Below the pieces are notes generated by a model, which had not been told where the DNA came from, made no database searches, and saw only the letters and a program-made list of their open reading frames with translations. Made by a program: the position numbers and the translations under genes. DNA of 64,000 nt from JALZAQ01 sp038253885. GTDB lineage: Bacteria > Gemmatimonadota > Gemmatimonadetes > Gemmatimonadales > Gemmatimonadaceae. Of this stretch, positions 53,301 to 61,856 are shown piece by piece. Numbering within the stretch: the stretch's first letter is position 1; each line of letters begins with the position of its first letter. The DNA is taken from the NCBI GenBank assembly GCA_038253885.1, contig JBBSGP010000005.1:40739-104738 (forward strand), written 5' to 3'.

Positions 53301-53706
53301 ACGCCAGCTCGGACAGAAGCAACGCGGCCTGGCCGAGCGCATGGAGCAGCTCGGACAGGGCGATGCTTCCGGTCGGCAGGAGGCGATGGCGAAGGAGATG
53401 CGCCAGATCGCCGAGGCGCTGGAATCGGGTCGTGTCGACCCGGCCGTCATCGAGAGGCAGCAGCGGCTCTTTCGTCGCATGCTCGACGCGGGCCTCACGC
53501 TCGAGAAGGACGAGCGCGACGACAACGGGCAGCGCGAATCGCACGCCGCCGCCGGTGCGAATACCGTCACCGCGGGTGGGGATGCGATTGGTCGGGCTGC
53601 TGCCCGATTCCGGGAGCCATCCTGGAACGAGCTGCGTGGTCTGAGCACAGAGGAGCGGCGGGCCGTCCTCGAGTACTTCAAGCGCATCAATGCCGAGCGC
53701 CCGTAA
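50335..53706 (+). CDS. DUF4175 family membrane protein with Gln-rich coiled coil
   Basis: 1123 residues from the GTG at 50335. Three N-terminal TM helices (about 14-41, 53-73, 138-163) precede Ig-like domains (170-480), then a long low-complexity, Gln/Ala/Arg-rich coiled coil (about 490-1010; many EQ-QQ and QL-Q repeats) and a C-terminal conserved region (KRGLAERMEQL, FREPSWNELRGLSTEERRAVLEYFKRIN). Fits the DUF4175/TIGR02302-type family. Probably a large envelope-spanning structural protein; no enzyme motif. Followed by a TPR gene with a 17-bp overlap. Confidence 0.8.
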   Translation: MTLLRLIARERARRGVAVGAGAGAAALAVVALLGGIFTVALGHQRWITRPSAPIGAWVVVGCLLALLLWRARMVLSRTASTSQVASDVEHERGLRSGSLRGALEVATTGVLGERAAGQLAERLLTGSAVLAPRMQRRHWIRGLGAMVSATAALALLGAAATVAPDGWRALRHPVRAWTGSLLTPLRIVNAPADVMRGEHLTVQVSAADRREIVLHLRVTGLPWQARTLTVDRAIAVTTIGPLDAGVALYATDGRMTSDTLTIRVNDRPFLGDVSIRASYPGYLGRGPEVLPTGEPARVPRGTVLTIRGRASTALDWVALVRPADTIRFQPDGHLFAGRIAAEQSGRWSWRAAGEAGPIADLPPPLELEVLPDSAPRVEVLVPARDTIVPADLQFVIRAAAVDDHGLSAITLRSWRRRPGGIALPEVAQTLGAPAGPQWSGETTMDLASRGLEPGDELHLVATATDDSPWRQTGNSREVVVRLPSLSEQRDLARALADSTASRATAAAKAERQLAQRTGDAARSRGQRAAATAPNSAEPRAARDGRDRAMSFQAAEQSKQLAQEQRALQEQIRQVQRDAQMLEKQLAAAGALDSSLQRQLREAQALLRDALTPEMQKLLSDVIQATQQLSREDVRRSLEQLMQQQQRLREQLEKSAEMLKRAAMEGALATLRDEAKDLARGEHTVADSLKHGDSSATRAASQLGDRSKDLSREIQQLSKRLARQSAEAGPAKLQSAADQAHQSAQDMQRASGQKSTEEQKRGEGRRDQKEESAPGTQSADRASAAREGAQQMEEAARGLTDAREAQIQEWKNQLTGDLDRSIQEMLQLGRQQEQLAQQARSGTEQGGDLRGQQSAVQQGVEKVGERVQKAAQQSAHVSAQSQSAVGEARRRVEEATQRMTGSRGSQQGRQSGGSETSGRMHDAAEALNRAAAALVKDRERASGGQSASGFAEMMQRMRDMAKEQGSLNSQASGLMPMPGGQPGDQVGSQARQLGQKQRGLAERMEQLGQGDASGRQEAMAKEMRQIAEALESGRVDPAVIERQQRLFRRMLDAGLTLEKDERDDNGQRESHAAAGANTVTAGGDAIGRAAARFREPSWNELRGLSTEERRAVLEYFKRINAERP

Positions 53707-55396
53707 GCTCGTGCGGCTGATGGCCGCGGCACTGCTGGCCGCTGCTCCCGGGCGCACGGGCGCGCAGGGAGCGGATCCGTACATGCGCGGCATCGAGTTG
53801 GAGCAGGCCGACAAGCTGCCGGACGCGGCGCGCGCCTATCGAGAGGCACTTCGCCGCACGCCCGGGTCGCTGCCAGCCATTCTCGGTCTCGAGCGAGTTC
53901 TCGCGCAGCAGGGGCACACCGACTCGCTTCTTCCCGTGCTCGACAGCGCGATCGCCGTGCAGCCGCGCGAGCGTGGCCTGCGCTCGGTGCAGCTCCGAGC
54001 GGTGCACAGCCTCGGCGATCGAGACCGGCTGCGCGCCGCGTTCGAGCGATGGAGGCGCGACTGGCCTCGCGATGTCGCGCCCTATCGGGAGTACGCGAAG
54101 CTGTTGATTCAGGACGGTGACGCGACGGCGGCCGATAGCGTTCTTCGACGAGCTCGGGGGGAGCTGGGCACGTCTCGCGGAATGGAGGCGGAGCTGGCGC
54201 AGCTGCAGGCATCGGCCGGAGCGTGGGCTCTGGCCGCGGAGTCATGGCGGGCCGCGATGGCCTCGCAGGAGTATCTCGCTCAGGCAGCCATCTTCTCTCT
54301 GATGCCGACTCCGGCACTGGCACGTCCGGCGGTTCGGGGGGCGCTGCTCGCCGCACCTCCGTCAGTTCCGTCGCGACGGATCATGGCTGGACTCGAGCTC
54401 GCCTGGGGCTCGCCGCGCGACGCCTGGAGTGTGCTGCGCGACCTTCCGCGAGACAGCGCCACGTTGTCGGCCTGGCTCGACTTCGCGCGTCGAGCCGAGG
54501 AGAGTGAGGCGTGGCTATCCGCGCGTGATGCGCTGGGAGCGGCGTTCGCGCAGACGCGGAGCGCCGAGTACGCGGTGCGGGCGGCCGCCGATGCGCTCTC
54601 GGGTGGAGACGCGGCATCGGCGCTCGCCCTCAGTCGCGATGCCACGTCATTGCTCGATTCCGCGGCGGTGGCAAGCCTGCTGCTGACGACCGAGGTGCGC
54701 GCCCTCTCGCTGCTCGGACGCGCGGCCGAGGCACAGACGCTGCTCTCGTCCTATGATCGGCGTCTGAGGCCCGATCAACGCCTGCGCCTCACGCGCGCAC
54801 TGGCATGGGGGTGGGTGAAGGCCGGGGATATCGGGCGCGCGGAAGAGCTTCTTCGCGGACTGGGCGATCCGCGCTCCGGAGGGGAGGCGGCGGCGTGGAT
54901 CGCGCTCTTTCACGGAGATCTGGGTGCAGCCCGGCGCGCCCTCACGTTCTCCTCGGAGAGCAGCCCCGACCTGGTGGTCGCTCTGGCGCTCCTCGCGCGT
55001 ACCAAGGCGGATAGCGCCCCGATTGTGGGCCGGGCGTTCCTGGCGCTCGCGCAGGGCGATTCGGCCCGAGCGGCGACGACCTTCGAGGAGGCTGCGGCCG
55101 CGCTGCCGGACGCCGCTTCGCTGCTGACGGCGGCGTCGGCTCGCATCCGCACCGCCCGTCACGAGATCCCGAAGGCGATCGCGCTCTGGCGCGAGCTCGC
55201 GCTGGAGCACGCCGAAGCGCCGGAGGCTCCGGAGGCGCACCTCGAGTGGGCTCGGGCACTCAGGCGGAGCGGCGACGAGCGCGCCGCCATCGAGCGGCTC
55301 GAATACCTCATCCTGACGTACCCCCAGAGCGCGCTTCTGCCGCAGGCGCGCCGCGAGCTGGATCTCGCGCGCGCGGCCGTGCCGTCCACGCCCTGA
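53690..55396 (+). CDS. Secreted TPR-repeat protein
   Basis: 568 residues; signal peptide ending RTGAQ (about 26 residues). Many degenerate TPR/Sel1-like helix pairs through the protein (GIELEQADKLPDAARAYREALRRTPGS, AKLLIQDGDATAADSVLRRARGEL, EYLILTYPQSALLPQARREL). Protein-protein scaffold in the periplasm. Its start lies inside the end of the DUF4175 gene, so the two are translationally coupled. Confidence 0.75.
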   Translation: MPSARKLVRLMAAALLAAAPGRTGAQGADPYMRGIELEQADKLPDAARAYREALRRTPGSLPAILGLERVLAQQGHTDSLLPVLDSAIAVQPRERGLRSVQLRAVHSLGDRDRLRAAFERWRRDWPRDVAPYREYAKLLIQDGDATAADSVLRRARGELGTSRGMEAELAQLQASAGAWALAAESWRAAMASQEYLAQAAIFSLMPTPALARPAVRGALLAAPPSVPSRRIMAGLELAWGSPRDAWSVLRDLPRDSATLSAWLDFARRAEESEAWLSARDALGAAFAQTRSAEYAVRAAADALSGGDAASALALSRDATSLLDSAAVASLLLTTEVRALSLLGRAAEAQTLLSSYDRRLRPDQRLRLTRALAWGWVKAGDIGRAEELLRGLGDPRSGGEAAAWIALFHGDLGAARRALTFSSESSPDLVVALALLARTKADSAPIVGRAFLALAQGDSARAATTFEEAAAALPDAASLLTAASARIRTARHEIPKAIALWRELALEHAEAPEAPEAHLEWARALRRSGDERAAIERLEYLILTYPQSALLPQARRELDLARAAVPSTP

Positions 55397-55410
55397 GGCT
55401 ATCTTTCGGC

Positions 55411-56679
55411 ATGCCGGCCGCTCCGCGTCGCGCCATGCTCGTCTTCCTCACGCTCGTTGCGCCAGCGCTGGCTCGCGCGCAGCACCTGCTCGTGCCGATG
55501 GACGACGAGCAGCAGAACCACCTCAAGGCGTACGGACTCACCTACAATGCGCTCAAGCGGGGCGTCCGGGCCGAATGGCTGCTGAACTATCGCGGAGGAG
55601 CCTTTCTGCTTCCCGACTCTCCGGACTTGCGACGCCGGGCCGGACTGGACGGCATCTCGGCCGCGCCGGTGGATGACGCGGCCCTCTCGGCCCTCCGCGC
55701 TGAGCTCGCGGGCGGCAACATGGATGCCGTGCCACTGGAGAAGGCGCCGAGAATCGCCGTTTACGTTCCGCCCAAGGCGCCTCCGTGGGACGACGCTGTC
55801 GAGCTGGCGCTTCGTTATGCCGGCATCCCGTTCGACACCATCTGGGACGATGAGGTCGTGAAGGGGGACCTCGCCAAGTACGAGTGGCTCCATCTCCACC
55901 ACGAGGACTTCACGGGCCAGCTCTCCAAGTTCTATATCGCCTACCGAGGCGCGCCGTGGTTCGCTGACCAGATGCAGCGCAATCTCGAAGCGGCCAGGAG
56001 GCTCGGCTTCGCCAACGTGCCTGCTCTCAAGAAGGAGGTGGCCGAGCGGATCCGACGATATGTAGAGAATGGCGGATTTCTGTTCGCGATGTGCGGCGCC
56101 ACCGAAACGCTCGAGCTCTCAATCGCGGGCCACGACGTGGACATCGCGGGGCAGTTCGCGGATGGAACGCCCATGGATGAGAACGCCGATCGGAAGATGG
56201 ATTGGACGCGCACTTTCGCCTTTCGAGGAGCGCGCCTCGAGATGTCACAATTCATCAATTCGATGAGCGACATCGACGGGCACCAGGTGAATGTTCCCGG
56301 CCGCCGGCAACCACTCGGCACCTTCACGCTCTTCGGCTTCAGCGCGAAGCTGGATCCGGTGAACTCGATGCTCGTACAGGACCATCGCGCGGTCATCCCG
56401 GATTTCTACGGGGTGACGACGAGCTTCAGTCGCCGCACACTCAAGCCCGCCGTCACCATCCTGGCGGAAGAGGAAGGCGCGCCGTGGGTGAAGTACGTGC
56501 ACGGAGACTATGGCAAGGGGAGCTGGACTTTTCTGGGCGGACACGATCCCGAGGATCCGCAGCACAGCATCGGCAATCCGCCGACGGACCTCTCGCTCCA
56601 CCCGGGCTCGCCGGGGTACCGTCTCATTCTGAACAACGTTCTCTTTCCGGCGGCCAAGAAGAAGCCATTGAAGACATGA
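55411..56679 (+). CDS. Secreted protein of the family often named asparagine synthetase B in Bacteroidota
   Basis: 422 residues; signal peptide ending LARAQ (about 23 residues). Sequence recalled from Bacteroidota as a family routinely labelled asparagine synthetase B, with LLVPMDDEQQNHLKAYGLTYNAL, EWLLNYRGGAFLLPDS, KAPPWDDAVELALRYAGIPFDTIWDDEV and YEWLHLHHEDFTGQ-SKFY. It has no N-terminal Cys nucleophile and no ATP pyrophosphatase motif, so the synthetase name is not supported. HEDFTGQ and GNPPTDLSLHPGSPGYRLILNN look like conserved active-site-type blocks. Function unknown. Four-base overlap with the next gene. Confidence 0.7.
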   Translation: MPAAPRRAMLVFLTLVAPALARAQHLLVPMDDEQQNHLKAYGLTYNALKRGVRAEWLLNYRGGAFLLPDSPDLRRRAGLDGISAAPVDDAALSALRAELAGGNMDAVPLEKAPRIAVYVPPKAPPWDDAVELALRYAGIPFDTIWDDEVVKGDLAKYEWLHLHHEDFTGQLSKFYIAYRGAPWFADQMQRNLEAARRLGFANVPALKKEVAERIRRYVENGGFLFAMCGATETLELSIAGHDVDIAGQFADGTPMDENADRKMDWTRTFAFRGARLEMSQFINSMSDIDGHQVNVPGRRQPLGTFTLFGFSAKLDPVNSMLVQDHRAVIPDFYGVTTSFSRRTLKPAVTILAEEEGAPWVKYVHGDYGKGSWTFLGGHDPEDPQHSIGNPPTDLSLHPGSPGYRLILNNVLFPAAKKKPLKT

Positions 56680-59216
56680 GAGGGGCGGCACTGGAGACGG
56701 ATCCCGTGGCGCGAGACCGGACGGGGGAGACAGCGCAGCGGCTCGCCCCCAGGGCTGCGGCGGCGCTCAGGGCGACCATCAGGCTGGCGGGCGGGCGCGA
56801 GGTCTGTTTCGTCGCAACCGTTGACGAAGAGGGGACCGTCCAGTCGGCCCGCGTGGTAGCGCGGGGCGACGTGCGAAGCGTCCTCGCCCTGCCCGGTGTG
56901 GCACAGCGCGGGGAGATGCTACTCCACAACCACCCGTCGGGCGATCTCGATCCGTCGGACGCGGACCTGGAGATCGCCGCTCGGCTCCACGACGCCGGCA
57001 TCGGGTTCGGAATCGTCGACAACGAGGCGCGCGAGTTGTACGTGGTGGTGGAAGTGCCGCAATCCCGCGCGACAGTCCGGATCGATCCTCACGATATCGA
57101 TGCCGCGCTCGGCAGCGGGAGTGCGATCGCGGCCGGCCTTCCGGGATACGAGGATCGCACGAGTCAGCGCGCCATGGCTACTGCGATCGCCCGGCTCTAC
57201 AACCTCGGCGGCATCGGAATGTTCGAGGCGGGCACCGGGGTGGGGAAGTCCCTCGGCTACCTCCTGCCTGCTCTTCGCTGGGCAGCGGCGAACGGAGAGC
57301 GTACGATCATCTCGACGAACACGATCAATCTGCAGGAGCAGCTGGTCGGTAAGGATCTGCCTTTTCTCGCGCGCGTGCTGGACGACCAGCCGGTACGCTT
57401 TGCCCTACTCAAGGGCTGGCGCAATTACTTGTGTCTTCTCCGCCTGGAGCAGGCATCCACCGGCGCCACGGGACTGTTCGATGAAGCGGTGGCGGGGGAA
57501 TTGGCGCTGTTGCGCAACTGGGCGGAGCACACGACCGATGGCTCGCTGGGTGACCTTCCGGCGTCGCCGAGAGCGGAGGTGTGGGATGAGGTCGCGGCCG
57601 AGCCGGACCTGTGCGTGCGACTCAAGTGCCCTCACTTCGATCGATGTTTTCTGTTCGAGGCCCGAAGACGCGCCGCTGACGCCGACGTCATCGTTGTCAA
57701 TCATCATCTGCTCCTCTCCGATCTCGCAGTCCGCCGCGCGCAGCAGAACTGGAGCGATGCCGCGGTGCTGCCGGCGTACCGCCGACTGGTGGTGGACGAA
57801 GGGCATCACCTGGAAGACGCGGCCTCCGCGCATCTGGGCAGCAGCGCGAGCCGGCGCGGCCTGCAACGCGCGTTGGCCCGGTTGGACCGCCGCGGAAAAG
57901 GCCTGCTCGCCGCTCTGGCCCAGCGGCTGGGCGCACAGCGTGACCTCTTGAGCGTGGCCAGCCTCGATCTCGTCCAGGCCCGGCTCGCGCCGTCAGTGCA
58001 CGCAGCGCGCGAGAAGGGAACGCTGGTGTTCGATCTTCTGGAGAGCGTGCTGGCGCAGTCGGGTGAGCAGGTGTTGCGCATCACCGCCGAGTTCGCGGCC
58101 CATCCCGTCATGGCGGGCGGCCTCGACGCCGCGCTGACCGATCTGGTCCGGGAGATCCAGCTGCTGGACGACGGTCTGTGCCTGGTGCGCGAACGACTGG
58201 AGACAGAGAGCTCGCGTCGCGATGCGATCGCTCCGCTTCTCTCCGAGATGCGCGGTGTGGCGCGCCGGCTCGAGGGAATGGGTGACGCGCTGTTGCGCAC
58301 CTTGCGACCGGCGCCCGACAGCGCGCCGAGCGTCCGCTGGATCGAGCTGCGCAATGGAGATCACAATATCGCTGTGACGGCGGTGCCGCTGGATGTGGCG
58401 CCCATCCTGCGCGAGGATCTGTTCAAGCGCCTGGAGACCGGGGTCGTCACCAGCGCGACGCTGGCGGCCGATGGAGATTTTGGCTTTCTCCGGGCACGAC
58501 TCGGTCTGGATGATCCTCTCCTGGATCCGACAGAGGGCGTCTTCCCCTCGCCATTTCGCTACGAGGACCAGGCCATCCTCGCCCTGCCGACGGATGTCCC
58601 GGCCCCGAACGTCGATCCGGCTGGACATCTCCACGGCGTGGTGAGGGTCGCGCTGGATCTTGCCGACCTGTCGGACGGAGGACTGTTCCTGCTCTTCACG
58701 AGTCATCGCGACGTTCGCGCCGTGGCGAAAGAGCTACGCGCACGCGCCTCGGATCGCCGCTGGCCCCTGCTCGTGCACGGCGAGGAGTCTCGGGACATTC
58801 TTCTCCGCCGATTCCGCGATTCCGGGCGCGCCATTCTGATCGGAACATCCTCCTTCTGGGAAGGGGTCGATGTAGCGGGACGCGCGCTCCGTGGTCTGGT
58901 GCTCGCCCGCATCCCCTTCCGGGTTCCCAGCGACCCGCTGACGGCAGCTCATTGCGAAGCCATTCTGGAGAGGGGAGGTGATGCATTCTCCGAATTCATG
59001 CTGCCGCACGCGGCACTTCGTCTGAAGCAGGGATTCGGTCGGCTCATCCGGAGCGGCACCGATCGTGGCGCGGTCGTGCTCTGCGATCCGCGTGTGGCCA
59101 GCAAACGTTACGGGCGGCAGCTGATCGACACTCTGCCGCGTGCGCGCCGGCTGTCCGGAGCGTGGGACAGCATGCTGCCGGAGCTGGAACGCTTCTACGG
59201 TCCGGTGGCGTCGTGA
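56676..59216 (+). CDS. JAB/RadC-like domain fused to a DinG-type helicase
   Basis: 846 residues from the ATG at 56676 overlapping the previous stop (ATGA). Residues ~25-150 form a JAB/RadC-type domain with JAMM motif H84-N-H86-P87-S-G...S94-x-x-D97. Residues 150-846 are an XPD/DinG SF2 helicase: Walker A GTGVGKS (186-192), DEGH box at 374-377, and four Fe-S cysteines Cys253, Cys313, Cys318, Cys324, whose last three spacings equal those of E. coli DinG. The C-terminal motor carries SSFWEGVDVAG and QGFGRLIRSGTDRG. Unwinds DNA or R-loops; a zinc-peptidase-like domain could act on ubiquitin-like or Met-cleaved partners, or be a DNA-binding remnant. Confidence 0.88.
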   Translation: MRGAALETDPVARDRTGETAQRLAPRAAAALRATIRLAGGREVCFVATVDEEGTVQSARVVARGDVRSVLALPGVAQRGEMLLHNHPSGDLDPSDADLEIAARLHDAGIGFGIVDNEARELYVVVEVPQSRATVRIDPHDIDAALGSGSAIAAGLPGYEDRTSQRAMATAIARLYNLGGIGMFEAGTGVGKSLGYLLPALRWAAANGERTIISTNTINLQEQLVGKDLPFLARVLDDQPVRFALLKGWRNYLCLLRLEQASTGATGLFDEAVAGELALLRNWAEHTTDGSLGDLPASPRAEVWDEVAAEPDLCVRLKCPHFDRCFLFEARRRAADADVIVVNHHLLLSDLAVRRAQQNWSDAAVLPAYRRLVVDEGHHLEDAASAHLGSSASRRGLQRALARLDRRGKGLLAALAQRLGAQRDLLSVASLDLVQARLAPSVHAAREKGTLVFDLLESVLAQSGEQVLRITAEFAAHPVMAGGLDAALTDLVREIQLLDDGLCLVRERLETESSRRDAIAPLLSEMRGVARRLEGMGDALLRTLRPAPDSAPSVRWIELRNGDHNIAVTAVPLDVAPILREDLFKRLETGVVTSATLAADGDFGFLRARLGLDDPLLDPTEGVFPSPFRYEDQAILALPTDVPAPNVDPAGHLHGVVRVALDLADLSDGGLFLLFTSHRDVRAVAKELRARASDRRWPLLVHGEESRDILLRRFRDSGRAILIGTSSFWEGVDVAGRALRGLVLARIPFRVPSDPLTAAHCEAILERGGDAFSEFMLPHAALRLKQGFGRLIRSGTDRGAVVLCDPRVASKRYGRQLIDTLPRARRLSGAWDSMLPELERFYGPVAS

Positions 59217-59827
59217 AACGCCCCGGCAAGATCGTTTGCGTCGGCCGGAACTATCGCGAGCATGCACAGGAGCTCGGGCACGAGGTGCCACGCGAGCCTC
59301 TCATCTTTCTCAAGCCTCCCACGAGCATGATCGCGAGTGGTGAGGCGATTGTGCTCCCCCGTGTGTCGCGCCAGGTGGAATACGAAGGCGAGATCGGCAT
59401 CGTCGTCGCCTCCCGGCTCCGGCGTGCGTCGGAAGGAGAGGCGCGGGCAGCCGTCGGAGGGGTGAGTGCCGTGAACGATGTCACGGCCCGGGATCTCCAG
59501 CGCAGCGACGGACAGTGGACCCGCGCCAAGGGCTTCGATAGCTTCTGTCCGGCCAGCGATCCGGTGACCCTGCACGGGCGGCTGGAGGCGTTGGAAGTTG
59601 TCACGCGGGTGAACGGTGCGGAGCGGCAGCGGGGGTCAGCGTCGCAGATGGTTTTCAGCATTCCGCAGCTCCTCGCGTATATCTCCGGAGTCATGACGCT
59701 CGAGGCGGGTGATCTCGTCGCCACCGGAACGCCGGCCGGCGTTGGAGCGCTCACGCCTGGCGACGAGGTCGAAGTCGAGATCGTCGGACATGCCGTCATC
59801 CGGAACCCTGTCATCGCGGACGCGTAG
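59213..59827 (+). CDS. Fumarylacetoacetate hydrolase family protein
   Basis: 204 residues from the GTG at 59213 overlapping the previous stop. FAH fold: CVGRNYREHAQELG, PLIFLKPPTSMI, the metal site E-x-E (YEGEIGIVV), AVNDVTARDLQ, KGFDSFCP, and the family ending GDLVATGTPAGVGALTPGDEVEVEI. Acylpyruvate hydrolase/oxaloacetate decarboxylase-like; exact substrate open. Confidence 0.92.
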   Translation: MKRPGKIVCVGRNYREHAQELGHEVPREPLIFLKPPTSMIASGEAIVLPRVSRQVEYEGEIGIVVASRLRRASEGEARAAVGGVSAVNDVTARDLQRSDGQWTRAKGFDSFCPASDPVTLHGRLEALEVVTRVNGAERQRGSASQMVFSIPQLLAYISGVMTLEAGDLVATGTPAGVGALTPGDEVEVEIVGHAVIRNPVIADA

Positions 59828-61011
59828 TGCCCTCTCCCTCGAAGCGATTCTCCACCCTGCCCGAGTACCCGCTCGCGGCGATTCCGCAGCGCAAGCGCGA
59901 GCTGGCGGCGCGGGGGATGGACATCATCGATCTGGGCGCGGGCGACGCTGATCTCGCGGCTCCCCCGCGCGCGATCGAGGCCCTCGAGCGCGCGGCGCGG
60001 ACTCCGGCGATGAGTCGCTATGGCTTCGGACTCGGCCTGCCGGCGTTTCGGGAGAGCATCGCCGGGTGGATGGAGCGCCGGTTCGGAGCGGTCGTAGACC
60101 CGATGAGCGAGGTTGTCCCCCTGATCGGCTCGAAGGAGGGCATCTCGCATCTCGCCCTCGCGTATCTGAATCCCGGGGACGTCGCCATCATCCCCGAGCC
60201 TGGTTACCTGGCCTATCTGGGAGGAACACTTCTCGCGCTCGGAACGCCCCATGTGAGCGGGCTGCGCCCTCGCACCGACTTCCTCCTGGAGCTCGACGAG
60301 GTGCCGGTGGATGTCCTCCGGCGCACGAAGCTGCTCTATCTCAACTACCCGAACAATCCCACGGCGGCGATCGCGCCACCGGAGTACCTCGCGCGCATTG
60401 TGCAGCGCTGCCGGGAACTCGACATCCTGCTGGTGTATGACAACGCCTACTCGGAGCTGGCGTTCGATGGCTACCGGCCGCCAAGCATCTTCGAGACGGA
60501 CGGAGCCCGAGAGGTCGCCATCGAGTTCCATTCGCTGTCCAAGACGTACAACATGACGGGCTGGCGCTGCGGCTGGGCCGTGGCCAGGCCGGAGATCGCG
60601 GGGACGCTGGCGAAGGTGAAGTCGTTCGTGGATACGGGCTCTTTCATGGCGGTGCAGGCGGCCGGTGTTGCAGCGATCGACAGCTGGGAGCAATGGCTGC
60701 CGGATAACGTGGAGAAGTTCCGGCAGCGGCGGGATGCGGCGGTGTCGGCGTTTCGCGGAGCAGGATTCATCTGCACCGTCCCTCGTGCGACGATGTATCT
60801 GTGGATCGCGCTTCCGGATGGACTGCCAAGCGCGGCGTTCGCGGACCGACTGCTCACCGAGGAGGGAGTCGTGGTCATGCCGGGATCGGCGTTCGGTGAC
60901 GGCGGTGAAGGCTTCTTCCGCATCAGCTTCATCACCTCCGCGGATCGCCTCGCAGAAGCAGGGCGCCGAGCCGGCCGCGTGCTGGATTCGTTCGGTGCGG
61001 GCGTCGCGTGA
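59827..61011 (+). CDS. Aminotransferase class I/II (PLP-dependent)
   Basis: 394 residues from the GTG at 59827 (TAGTG, sharing one base with the previous stop). Fold type I: PLIGSKEGISHLA, NPGDVAIIPEPGYLAYLG, LYLNYPNNPTAA, VYDNAYSELAFDG and the PLP lysine Lys239 in HSLSKTYNMTGWRCGW. Resembles LL-diaminopimelate aminotransferase-type or aspartate/alanine aminotransferases. Overlaps the next gene by four bases. Confidence 0.9.
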   Translation: MPSPSKRFSTLPEYPLAAIPQRKRELAARGMDIIDLGAGDADLAAPPRAIEALERAARTPAMSRYGFGLGLPAFRESIAGWMERRFGAVVDPMSEVVPLIGSKEGISHLALAYLNPGDVAIIPEPGYLAYLGGTLLALGTPHVSGLRPRTDFLLELDEVPVDVLRRTKLLYLNYPNNPTAAIAPPEYLARIVQRCRELDILLVYDNAYSELAFDGYRPPSIFETDGAREVAIEFHSLSKTYNMTGWRCGWAVARPEIAGTLAKVKSFVDTGSFMAVQAAGVAAIDSWEQWLPDNVEKFRQRRDAAVSAFRGAGFICTVPRATMYLWIALPDGLPSAAFADRLLTEEGVVVMPGSAFGDGGEGFFRISFITSADRLAEAGRRAGRVLDSFGAGVA

Positions 61012-61826
61012 ACCACCTTGGGCGCTCGCGCACGAGGGTCGTTCCCCTTCTCGTCTCCGTTGCCGCCCATCTGGTGATAGGCGCGGCCCTCGTTCACGTC
61101 CTCGGTCTTCCCTATCCCTTCCGCGAGCTGCTGGAGCGTCGCAAGGGAGAAGCACTTCCCGTTGAGCGGATCAGCTTCGTCTCCGTTCCGAGCCGGGCGC
61201 AGGACTCTCCCGGGAGAAGCGGCGGGGACGGCCGGTCGCTGCCGGCACGTCCGGTGCGGGAGTTCCCCATCGCAGCCCCGACCGAGATCCCGACGGGGCT
61301 CCCGCGTGTGTCGCCGACGCCGCCATCGGAAGCCCCCTCGGGAGCGGGTCCGGTGGTGGGACAGGGAGGTGTCGCGCGGGGGATCGTTCCATCGTTCAGC
61401 GATCCCCGGCTGTGGAACAGCGGCGGCTACGTCGCCGCGCCCAAGACAGATGCGGAGCGGCTCGATTCGAGCCTGACGGCGCGGGTGCACGCTCGCCTCG
61501 ACTCGCTGATGTCAGTCGCCCAGCGCGACCCGCACGACTGGACGATGAAGCGCGGAGACAAGAAGTACGGGATGGACGCGAACAACATCTATATCGGCGA
61601 TGCGAAGATCCCGACCGCGATTCTGGCGCTCCTGCCCCTGGGCAAATACCAGGGCAATCCGATCCAACAGGACCGTCAGCGACAGTACGACAGGAACAGC
61701 GCGCTCATCGTCCAGCAGGCCACGCGCTCGCTGAACGAGGACGAGTTTCGCGAGGCCGTCAAGCGGATCCGGGAGCGAAAGGAGAAGGAGCACGAGCGGA
61801 GAGAACGGCCCGACGTCGTTCCCTGA
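61008..61826 (+). CDS. TonB-like N-terminal membrane protein of unknown function
   Basis: 272 residues from the GTG at 61008. A single N-terminal TM helix (LLVSVAAHLVIGAALVHVLG), a Pro/Gly/Ser-rich linker (about 60-120), and a helical, charged C-terminal half (about 140-270). The TM plus proline-rich linker layout resembles TonB-type proteins, but the C-terminal TonB fold is not visible. Last gene of the chain, convergent with lexA. Confidence 0.55.
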   Translation: MNHLGRSRTRVVPLLVSVAAHLVIGAALVHVLGLPYPFRELLERRKGEALPVERISFVSVPSRAQDSPGRSGGDGRSLPARPVREFPIAAPTEIPTGLPRVSPTPPSEAPSGAGPVVGQGGVARGIVPSFSDPRLWNSGGYVAAPKTDAERLDSSLTARVHARLDSLMSVAQRDPHDWTMKRGDKKYGMDANNIYIGDAKIPTAILALLPLGKYQGNPIQQDRQRQYDRNSALIVQQATRSLNEDEFREAVKRIRERKEKEHERRERPDVVP

Positions 61827-61856
61827 GCGCCTCCTAGATCCGCGGTGGCGCGATCC

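Noticed and set aside
55411..56679. Name asparagine synthetase B for the secreted protein
   Set aside because: No Cys nucleophile or ATP pyrophosphatase motif and a signal peptide is present; treated as an unknown secreted family.
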